Source: Planctomicrobium piriforme | Lineage (GTDB): Bacteria > Planctomycetota > Planctomycetia > Pirellulales > UBA1268 | NCBI GenBank assembly: GCA_945869735.1 | Contig: CAMBPQ010000006.1 | Coordinates: 1-64,000 of the forward strand | Direction: 5' to 3' | DNA length: 64,000 nt | Shown here: positions 44,271-52,465 of the stretch, in pieces | How positions within the stretch are numbered: position 1 is the stretch's first letter | Layout of the letters: each line of letters starts with the position of its first letter | The notes under the pieces: generated by a model | The model's database searches: none | Told to the model about the DNA's origin: nothing | The model's input: only the letters and a program-made list of their open reading frames with translations | Program-made: the position numbers and the translations under genes

Positions 44271-44540
44271 GTGCCAGGGTTGGCCGACACTGCCACAGAG
44301 CCGATCGAGAACGTCCGCATCCGCGAGATCCTCTCCCGCTGGTGGGGCTTTGAGACGCTGCGGCCGCTGCAGGCAGACGCCGCGCTCGCCGGCTGCGACT
44401 CGCTCGTCGTGATGCCGACCGGCGGTGGAAAAAGCCTCTGCTACCAACTGCCGCCGCTGGTGAGCGAGACGACCGACGTCGTGGTAGCCACCGTCGCCTT
44501 CGGCATGGGCATCGATCGCTCCGACGTCCGCCTCGCGTCC
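44271..44540 (+). pseudogene. Internally deleted RecQ helicase remnant
   Basis: The frame begins with an N-terminus typical of RecQ (IREILSRWWGFETLRPLQAD), Walker A as MPTGGGKSLCYQLPPLV, and then jumps at VSETTDVVVATVAFGMGIDR, which in intact RecQ lies some 230 residues further on (the helicase motif V region). So the helicase core between motifs I and V has been deleted in frame. After SDVR the frame is cut by the second IS91 fragment at 44541. The zinc and HRDC domains are absent. Confidence 0.82.
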
Positions 44541-44718
44541 GGCACGGCTCAGAGGCTGCGGATGTCGATCGCAGTCATCTCGGCGGGCGACGCTTGATAG
44601 ACGTCGCGGTCATCATGGGCCTGAACGAGCTCGGCCCAGTCCGACGGTGGGTCGCGGGCCGGCGAGACGGGAGGCGGCTCGAGCGGTTCACCGAGGTGTG
44701 TCTGGATCTTCCGGGGAA
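44541..44718 (-). mobile_element. Second IS91-type end fragment
   Basis: It begins GGCACGGCTCAGAGGCTGCG and GATGTCGATC, matching the left end of the first copy at 42021 (GGCACCGCTCAGAGGCTGTG). Similarity continues through CATCATGGGCCTGAACGAGC and GGTTCACCGAGGTGTGTCTG, then stops near 44718. It joins the RecQ remnant on one side and an antitoxin gene on the other, so the shared left boundary probably marks one end of the element. Confidence 0.75.
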
Positions 44719-44928
44719 ATCGGCGGCAGGACCCATTTTCGGTAAATCGCTCCCGTCCCCGAAACCGTTCATCCAGGGCGGTTCTGTTGCCCGTGCCCGC
44801 TTCTCTTCGCGCTCGAGTTGGGCACGTAGAGTGTCGGTCACGAACTGCCGCAGACTGACGCCGATAAGAGCCGCTCGGGCCTTCGCGAGCCGGAAGATTT
44901 CGTCAGGTATGTCGATCGTTGTTTTCAT
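44575..44928 (-). pseudogene. RHH antitoxin fused to IS91 sequence
   Basis: The first 70 residues are a ribbon-helix-helix antitoxin: MKTTIDIPDEIFRLAKARAA, LIGVSLRQFVTDTLRAQLER, then EPPWMNGFGDGSDLPK. The rest (about residues 71-117) is translated IS91 fragment and is not an antitoxin tail. The normal end of such antitoxins, which binds the partner PIN toxin, is lost, and no toxin gene follows. DNA binding by the RHH part might still be possible. Confidence 0.72.
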
Positions 44929-45092
44929 ACAATCAGCGCAGCCGTAAATATGGCATCTGCAATTCCGTATTTACGGTGATGGTGCGATACGGCCAAATTC
45001 CGCTTGCCGGCGGGGCTTCCGCTCGTGCATCACCACGAAACTCAGCAGGTCGGGGTTCATGCTGCCGAGGCCTTAGTAAGGATAGGGTCGGC

Positions 45093-45326
45093 CAATGGCA
45101 CTTCGGCAAGCGTCGGCCTGGCGGGGCGGATCATGAGGAGCATCAGCCGGGACCGGTCGGCCGGGCCCTTCCCGAGCCTGCCGATCGCGGCGAGAGCCCG
45201 TTGCTTCCGCTCCGCTGGATCGCGGCGACCAACCTTTGGAAGCGCTTCGTCGACGCAGGCGCGAATCATGTTGGCCATCGACTGGCCCTGCTCGGCGGCG
45301 CGTGTTTGCCATTGGTCATCGCTGCA
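45093..45326 (-). pseudogene. Degenerate RHH-type antitoxin fragment
   Basis: The minus-strand frame reads SDDQWQTRAAEQGQSMANMI, then RACVDEALPKVGRRDPAERK and QRALAAIGRLGKG, the pattern of an RHH antitoxin with a conserved tail. There is no start codon before MANMIRACVDEAL, and the expected N-terminal beta strand is missing; the end runs into unrelated sequence. A purine-rich site (AGAAGGAGG) with ATG lies upstream but in another frame, suggesting a frameshift. Confidence 0.5.
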
Positions 45327-45382
45327 CCGAGCCTCCTTCTGGCCGAGGTGTTACCCTCCTGTTCAGCTTCCAATCCAAGGGT

Positions 45383-47116
<1,734 letters not shown>

Positions 47117-47237
47117 ACAATCGACAATCCGATCAACAATCCGGGACGGGAGCGCGGCCGCGGCCCTCGTGGCGGACCTCGTGGCAAAGAAACTGCTCGA
47201 CAAGACGCTCGAGCGTGGAGCGTTGGCAAATGTTCCG

Positions 47238-48434
47238 CTAGGGCCGCGACCAGCGGATGTTCGTGGCGGCGGCGAGTCTCGCCATCGTTGCGGCGGCCTC
47301 GGCAGGCGGTGCGGCGTCAATCGCCCAGATGATGTCGAGCGTGCGGCCGGCAGCCGCGCGGCAGCGACGCCGCGATTCGAGCGACGCCGCGAACCGGGCG
47401 AGCACGTCGCCCGCGGCTTTTTCTCCCGTGATCACGGTGCAGCCGCGACCGAACCATGCCGATTCGAAGGCGAGCTCTGCGAGCGACGGATCGGCCGCCA
47501 ATTCCACGGCTGAAAAATTCCGCACCGGTGTGGAGAGCCCAAACCGCCCGAGCGACACCCACGGCAGTTCCGACCGCCCCGCGAGCGGGTCGGCCGCCGC
47601 AAACAAGAGGAACGATTCCCCGCGCCGCACAAGCGACTCGAGCCAAGTGGGCAGCGCTTCGAATCCCCCCGGCGGGAGCGACACCACATGTTCCTTGCCG
47701 GCGAGGCCGTCGACGGGCGTGCCCGCGAGCGGCAGGGGCCAAACGGGATCGAACGTGCTGTTAAATCGGCGGACGTATTCCATGCCAACGAGACCGAGCG
47801 CGACGACAAGCGCGGTCCATGCCACGCCCCGGTTGCCGCGATCGAAACGGTCGGCGACCACGAGCTGCGATTCCGGCAGTTTCCGCACGTCGCGTTCCGG
47901 CTCGACATCGGCCGCGGCCGGATCGGCGCCGCTGGCGTCAGTCGCCTCCGCGTCGCTGCTCGGGGCAGCCGTATCACCTGTGGCTGCCACCTTCACGGAG
48001 GCACGGGCTTTCTTGCCCCGGGCGCGGTAGGCGGGAATCTTCTCGAGCTGCTCCTCGACCGCGCGCTCGTAGGCCCCCTCCTCCTCGGCCACCGTCACGC
48101 CCGCCACGTCGGCCTGGTCGGCCGCGGTGTCTTCCGCGAAGCGGATGTTCGCGGCCCGGCCGCGGAGCTTTTCCTGAACCGCCTGCGTCCCCGCAGCCTC
48201 GGCCGCGAGCACCTCGGCCGAGCGGTCGATCTCGATCGAGCGAATGCTCGTCGACGTCGCCGCAGCGAGCACGACCCCAGCGGCTGCCAGCCCCGCAGCC
48301 GCGACCAGGCGGGGCCAGCGGTGGCGGTGGGCGATGCCGGCGACGAGGAAACAGAATGCGCCCGCCCAGGCCGCCGCCGAAGCGAGGCCCAAGAGGCCGA
48401 AGGTCTCCCAGAGGATGGCGAATGTCGACGTCAC
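47238..48434 (-). CDS. Membrane protein at the end of the ExbBD operon
   Basis: A 398-residue protein. Two N-terminal membrane spans (FGLLGLASAAAWAGAFCFLV and LVAAAGLAAAGVVLAAATS), a middle acidic region of about 130 residues with AEEEGAYERAVEEQLEKIPA, a third helix (VAWTALVVALGLVGMEYV), and a C-terminal domain that looks globular with a mixed alpha/beta pattern. No family is recognised; the general build recalls DUF4350-like proteins. The GTG at 48434 overlaps the stop of the DUF4159 gene (GTGA), a sure sign of coupling. It is the last gene of the operon. Confidence 0.75.
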   Translation of the reverse strand: MTSTFAILWETFGLLGLASAAAWAGAFCFLVAGIAHRHRWPRLVAAAGLAAAGVVLAAATSTSIRSIEIDRSAEVLAAEAAGTQAVQEKLRGRAANIRFAEDTAADQADVAGVTVAEEEGAYERAVEEQLEKIPAYRARGKKARASVKVAATGDTAAPSSDAEATDASGADPAAADVEPERDVRKLPESQLVVADRFDRGNRGVAWTALVVALGLVGMEYVRRFNSTFDPVWPLPLAGTPVDGLAGKEHVVSLPPGGFEALPTWLESLVRRGESFLLFAAADPLAGRSELPWVSLGRFGLSTPVRNFSAVELAADPSLAELAFESAWFGRGCTVITGEKAAGDVLARFAASLESRRRCRAAAGRTLDIIWAIDAAPPAEAAATMARLAAATNIRWSRP

Positions 48435-50026
48435 TTGCGGTGCTTTCGCGTCATGTCGAGGTAGTTGGTGAAGGCGTGGTAGATGATGTTCACGCCGAGC
48501 CGGTACGACTGCTCGCACAGCTCGCGGCTCATGCCCGAGCCGCCGGTCTTCCAGGCGTCGTTGATGTCGCCGGGGTGGTAGAAGACAGCCCAGCGGTTTT
48601 GGTGCTTCACGCCGAGCGCCCGGTCGCCGCCGTGATGCCACAGCGGTGGAGCGCCGTCGGGAAACGTGAACGGCCCCTGGAAGATCGGGTCGTCGTCGGC
48701 GATGGTCACGAGCTGCCGGTCGGGAAACACCGCCGCCATCAGGGCGGTGAAGCTGTTGTGGAAGTGCGGGCTACCGGCATCGGCGAAGAGCATGCCGCCA
48801 TCAAGGAGATAGTCGCGGAGCACCTTGACGTCGCCCGCCGAGACCGGGATCGAGCCCGCGCCGGTGAGATACAAAAACGGCGGCGCGAATCCCTTGTCGA
48901 AGTTCCGCAGCTGCTGGATCGTGCGGGCCTCGGGCACCTTGGCGATCTTGAAGCCGGTCACCTTCTTGAACTCCTCCATGAAGTTCATGTCGGCCCGCGA
49001 CGCCTCGTCCATACCGTCGTCCCAGCCGGGGCCGTTGTGCTTGATCCGGAAGAACCGCACCGGATCCTTCCCCACGCCGTCGGGCCAACCGCCCTCCTTG
49101 CCGCCCCCCTTCCCCATCTTGCCCGCCGCGCGGGCCTGGGCCGAACCCGTGTCGGCCGTGTAGGTGATTTCGGAGGCCTTCTCCACCGTCTCCTCGACTT
49201 CGGAATCCTTGTCGAGGTCGGGCTTCGAGAGGATGATCGCCGAGTTGAGGTTGAGGATGTACCGCTTCTTTTTCTTCTTCACCGGCTTGGCCACCTGCAC
49301 GACGGCAGCCACCGCCTCCTCGCCCGAGCCGTGCGGCACGTTGTAGCGCTCGCGGCAGCCGATGTATTGCATGAGCCACGGAATGATCACGATCAGGAGC
49401 ATGTGGCTCCAGAAGCTGCCGAGCCAGCTCTTGCGAAACAGCGGATCGGCACCGCCGGTGCGGACGTTCTCCACGATCACGTCGCCGACCGCGGCCGGGG
49501 GCTCGCCCGCGTCGCTGCGGCGCCGGGCGAACGACGCGATCGTCGATCCCCGCCAGCTCTGCACGTGGCCGAAGAGGGCCATCGCCAGCGTCAATAGCGC
49601 CGGCCCGACGAGGCTCCACCAGAGCGTGAAGAGCGTGACGGCATCCTGCTGCAGGCCGTCGACCATGAGTTTCTTTTCGCCGATCACGCCGACGCCGCGG
49701 GTGACCAGCACGAGCCAGGCCGCCAGCCCCAGGTAACTCGTCCAGAAACCCAACCGCACCAGCCGCAGCGCAAACCTCCCCGGCAGGAACGCGGCGAGGC
49801 CGCCGGCTACGGCCACGACGGCCGCCACCGCGAGCAAGACTCCCACGCCCTGGGCGTGCGTGGTCACCCCATCGGTGGCAAACGGCTCCACGAGCCCGGG
49901 ATGAAGCGCGGCGAGCCAGTCGGCCGCTTGCCACAGCCGCCAGGCGCATGCGCCGCCGATCGCCGCGAGCGCCAGGAGCGTCGCGGCGAGCGTGGCCCGC
50001 GCGAGAATGGAGGGGGAAAGACGCAC
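48431..50026 (-). CDS. Membrane-anchored DUF4159 protein
   Basis: A 531-residue protein with hydrophobic spans near the N-terminus (LAATLLALAAIGGACAW, GVLLAVAAVVAVAGGLAAFL, FWTSYLGLAAWLVLV, LWWSLVGPALLTLAMALFG) and one at about residues 205-225 (HMLLIVIIPWLMQYIG). After a lysine-rich linker (KPVKKKKKRYILNL) comes DUF4159: ADMNFMEEFKKVTGFKIAKV, PPFLYLTGAGSIPVSAGDV, LRDYLLDGGMLFADAG, NRWAVFYHPGDINDAWKTG. The DUF4159 part therefore probably lies in the periplasm. A second DUF4159 protein sits beside moxR at 31630. The GTG at 50026 is the start; the gene is 7 bases downstream of the TonB-like gene. Confidence 0.82.
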   Translation of the reverse strand: MRLSPSILARATLAATLLALAAIGGACAWRLWQAADWLAALHPGLVEPFATDGVTTHAQGVGVLLAVAAVVAVAGGLAAFLPGRFALRLVRLGFWTSYLGLAAWLVLVTRGVGVIGEKKLMVDGLQQDAVTLFTLWWSLVGPALLTLAMALFGHVQSWRGSTIASFARRRSDAGEPPAAVGDVIVENVRTGGADPLFRKSWLGSFWSHMLLIVIIPWLMQYIGCRERYNVPHGSGEEAVAAVVQVAKPVKKKKKRYILNLNSAIILSKPDLDKDSEVEETVEKASEITYTADTGSAQARAAGKMGKGGGKEGGWPDGVGKDPVRFFRIKHNGPGWDDGMDEASRADMNFMEEFKKVTGFKIAKVPEARTIQQLRNFDKGFAPPFLYLTGAGSIPVSAGDVKVLRDYLLDGGMLFADAGSPHFHNSFTALMAAVFPDRQLVTIADDDPIFQGPFTFPDGAPPLWHHGGDRALGVKHQNRWAVFYHPGDINDAWKTGGSGMSRELCEQSYRLGVNIIYHAFTNYLDMTRKHRK

Positions 50027-50033
50027 CGCCGCC

Positions 50034-50450
50034 TCAGTTGGGGTTGGTATCTTCGATGCTCAACCCGAGATCGTCGGGGGCGGAGGGGATCTCCTCGGGC
50101 TTGGCCGCCTCGGTCGTGGCCTTTTCGATCGGCGTCTTTGCCTCAGCGCCGGCCTGCGGCTCGGCGGGCTTGGCCTCGGGCTGCCCTTCGGCAGGCTGCG
50201 ATGCGGCAGCCTCGGCCGGCGCGGAGGCGGCCTTCACGGCTGCAATCGCCGCTTCCTTCCGCACCTTCGCCCCCTCGGGGTCGAGCCAGTCGCGAACCGT
50301 GCCGACGGAGAACCCGCCGATCACGATCGCATGGAGCACAAGCGCTGCCAGAAACCAGCGGACGAGGTGGCTTTTGGAGAAGCCCAAGAGCAGGTCGTCG
50401 GGCGAGATCTGATCGGCCGACGTGGCGGCGCGGGGGGATGGAGCGGTCAT
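50034..50450 (-). CDS. TonB-like anchor without C-terminal domain
   Basis: A 138-residue protein with the N-terminal design of TonB: a cytoplasmic start, one membrane helix at about residues 29-49 (SHLVRWFLAALVLHAIVIGG), then a periplasmic Ala/Pro/Glu-rich stretch (AASAPAEAAASQPAEGQPEA, KPAEPQAGAEAKTPIEKAT). It stops at DLGLSIEDTNPN, with no TonB C-terminal domain that could contact an outer-membrane receptor. AGAGGAAACC precedes the ATG. It lies between the exbD genes and the DUF4159 gene. I infer an adaptor that takes energy from ExbBD; this is not demonstrated by sequence. Confidence 0.72.
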   Translation of the reverse strand: MTAPSPRAATSADQISPDDLLLGFSKSHLVRWFLAALVLHAIVIGGFSVGTVRDWLDPEGAKVRKEAAIAAVKAASAPAEAAASQPAEGQPEAKPAEPQAGAEAKTPIEKATTEAAKPEEIPSAPDDLGLSIEDTNPN

Positions 50451-50503
50451 GGTTTCCTCTTTCTTGATGTCCTGTCGTTCTATTTTTTCGTTTACGGTTT
50501 CGT

Positions 50504-50923
50504 TTACGGTTTCGCCTGCGATGCCTGCCCGACGGCGGCGATCACGCCTCCGCCCTTGGAGATCGCCGCCAGCACCGGCTCGAACACCTTCTTGTCGACG
50601 CCCTGGTCGCAGCGAAACACCACCATCCGGTCCTTCATATCTTTCTTGCCGGCGAGAAAGCCGGCGACGCCGGCCTCGATCGTGGCCGGGGAGGCGACCG
50701 GCCGGCCGTTGAAGAAGACGCCGCCATCGGCGTCGATTGACACCGACACATTTTGATTCTCCAGTTGCGCGAGCTCCCGCGCGTTCGGCGGCTTGATGTT
50801 TCGCGTGTCGTCCTTTGCGAAGTTGCTCGTGAGGATGAAGAAGATCGTCAGCAGAAACGCGATGTCTCCCATGCTCGCCAGGGGCACGGCGGGGGCGACG
50901 CGGCGCGACTTGCGGAGTTTCAT
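50504..50923 (-). CDS. exbD: ExbD/TolR-type protein, second copy
   Basis: A 139-residue protein with the family layout: basic cytoplasmic start (MKLRKSRRVAPAVPLASMG), one membrane helix DIAFLLTIFFILTSNFA with the proton-path Asp20, and a periplasmic domain with VSVSIDADGGVFFNGRPVAS and MVVFRCDQGVDKKVFEPVLA. It overlaps the other exbD gene by four bases (ATGA), and ends before the TonB-like gene. Two ExbD proteins per ExbB fit the stoichiometric need for a heterodimeric plug. Confidence 0.93.
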   Translation of the reverse strand: MKLRKSRRVAPAVPLASMGDIAFLLTIFFILTSNFAKDDTRNIKPPNARELAQLENQNVSVSIDADGGVFFNGRPVASPATIEAGVAGFLAGKKDMKDRMVVFRCDQGVDKKVFEPVLAAISKGGGVIAAVGQASQAKP

Positions 50924-51336
50924 TCTCCCTCCTCCACGATCGCCACGATGCCGCCGGCCGCGCTGATGGCGGCCATCGTCTCGTAGTAGATCTGGTAGTC
51001 GACCTTGCCGGCTGTTTCGAGCATCACCACCCTTTCCTCCCCCTGCTTCTTGGCGAGTTGCAGGTCGAGGAGCCGCTCCTGGAGGGCGGCCATCGACACC
51101 TCCTGCTCGTTGAAGAGCAGCTTGCCGTTGGTGATCTGCACGGTAGGGGTCTTCGCATCGGTCTTCGCGGCCTGCTGCTGCGCGGCCGCACCCGATGGAA
51201 GCTCCGCCGTGAACCCGGTGAGCTTGCTCATCGTGGTCGTGAGAATGAAGAAGATGATCAGCAAAAACGCGATGTCCGACACCGAATCGGTCGGGATTTC
51301 GAGTTCGCGTTTTTCCTTGCGCCGGACGAAGGGCAT
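50920..51336 (-). CDS. exbD: ExbD/TolR-type protein, first copy
   Basis: A 138-residue ExbD-like protein. The start MPFVRRKEKRELEIPTDSVS leads to the membrane helix DIAFLLIIFFILTTTMS with the conserved Asp21. The periplasmic part has PTVQITNGKLLFNEQEVSMA, LQLAKKQGEERVVMLET and AISAAGGIVAIVEEGE. It follows exbB by 15 bases and overlaps the second exbD. The two ExbD proteins differ clearly in their periplasmic parts, so they are unlikely to be redundant. Confidence 0.93.
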   Translation of the reverse strand: MPFVRRKEKRELEIPTDSVSDIAFLLIIFFILTTTMSKLTGFTAELPSGAAAQQQAAKTDAKTPTVQITNGKLLFNEQEVSMAALQERLLDLQLAKKQGEERVVMLETAGKVDYQIYYETMAAISAAGGIVAIVEEGE

Positions 51337-51351
51337 GGCAGGGTGACCTTG

Positions 51352-52068
51352 TCAGGCTGGCGAGGCGGGTCGGGCGGCAACGGCAACGGCAGCGGAGGCT
51401 CCAGCGGCCGGCCGGGGCTGGGTCGCGGCCCCCTGGCGGAGCGTGATGTAGTCGAGCAGTTCGGAGGCCGCCTCCACCATCTCCGATTCGACGGCGCCGG
51501 CCCGCGAGGTGAGATAGTGGTAGGGCACCACCGCGATGAGCGAGATGATGAGGCCCGCGGCCGTCGTGATGAGGGCCTCGGAGATGCCCGCCGAGACCGT
51601 CTCGTTCGACACGCCGCCCACGGCCATGCCGGCGAAGGCGCTGATCATGCCCGTGACGGTGCCGAGCATCCCGAGCAGCGGCGCGGAGCCCGCCACGAAC
51701 GAGAGCACTCCGAGCCGCTTGTTGAGCGCCGAAGAGGCGACTTGCGAGTAGTTTTCCATGGCGTCCTCGACGAGCGCGCGGCAGATCTCCGGACGGCCCG
51801 CCGTCACCCGCGCGAATTTCGCATAGGCCTGCAGGCCCGCGAGCATCACCGCCGACACCGGCCCGGGCGTGCTCGCGCACAGCGACATCGCCTCGCCGAC
51901 CTTGCCACCGGCGAGCAGTTCGAGCACCTTCGACCGCAGCGATCGCGAGTCGACCTTGTCGTTGCGGGAGAAGGCGATCCAGCGGTCGATGACGACGGCC
52001 ACGGCGAGCACGCTTTGCAGCATGAGCGGCGCCATCATAGAGCCGCCCTTGATGATTGTTTCAAGCAT
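51352..52068 (-). CDS. exbB: ExbB/TolQ/MotA family proton channel
   Basis: A 238-residue MotA/TolQ/ExbB-type protein. Helix 1 is MAPLMLQSVLAVAVVIDRWI; the conserved helix 2 region reads LGVLSFVAGSAPLLGMLGTV, TGMISAFAGMAVGG; helix 3 is ALITTAAGLIISLIAVVPYH. With ExbD it forms a channel that turns the proton gradient into motion. The ATG at 52068 overlaps the preceding gene by eight bases. The C-terminal tail of about 30 residues is Ala/Pro-rich. Confidence 0.95.
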   Translation of the reverse strand: MLETIIKGGSMMAPLMLQSVLAVAVVIDRWIAFSRNDKVDSRSLRSKVLELLAGGKVGEAMSLCASTPGPVSAVMLAGLQAYAKFARVTAGRPEICRALVEDAMENYSQVASSALNKRLGVLSFVAGSAPLLGMLGTVTGMISAFAGMAVGGVSNETVSAGISEALITTAAGLIISLIAVVPYHYLTSRAGAVESEMVEAASELLDYITLRQGAATQPRPAAGASAAVAVAARPASPA

Positions 52069-52465
52069 CGGAAGGGGTTCCTGGGGAAGTCGGGGTGGAC
52101 GGACTGGCGAGCGCCACGAGCGCCCGCGCGAGGAGCGGATCGAGCCGCACCGGAGGAATGTCGGGGCCGGAGGGAACGGGCGGAAAGCCGAGCTCGCCGG
52201 TCACGTGGTTGTAGACCGCGCGGGACAGCGCCGCGCGCGGCAGCTGGATCAGGGAGGGCCGCGGGCCGGCCGCGGCGAGCACGAAGCTCTTCCCGACCAC
52301 CGCCGCCCAGACCTGCCCGCCCCGCAGCCAGCCGCCGGTGTCGATCCGCGTCGCCGAGGGGGCCGCGAACTGCACCGGCGCGTCGCCGAGACCGTGGGCG
52401 GCCAGCAGATCGCGGACGGCGGCGGGCAGGGCCGTCGGTTCGACGGAGTTGAGCGTGGCGGTCAT
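52061..52465 (-). CDS. Small unknown protein before exbB
   Basis: A 134-residue protein with no signal peptide or membrane helix. It begins MTATLNSVEPTALPAAVRDL and contains ATRIDTGGWLRGGQVWAAVV, GKSFVLAAAGPRPSLIQLPR and AALSRAVYNHVTGELGFPPV, a mostly beta pattern. The start ATG overlaps the giant gene's stop (ATGA) and its own end overlaps exbB, so translation is coupled on both sides. I do not recognise a family. The W/G-rich core recalls small beta-barrel (PH-like) domains; this is only an impression. Its conservation in the operon could show whether it is a cytoplasmic partner of ExbB. Confidence 0.7.
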   Translation of the reverse strand: MTATLNSVEPTALPAAVRDLLAAHGLGDAPVQFAAPSATRIDTGGWLRGGQVWAAVVGKSFVLAAAGPRPSLIQLPRAALSRAVYNHVTGELGFPPVPSGPDIPPVRLDPLLARALVALASPSTPTSPGTPSDA

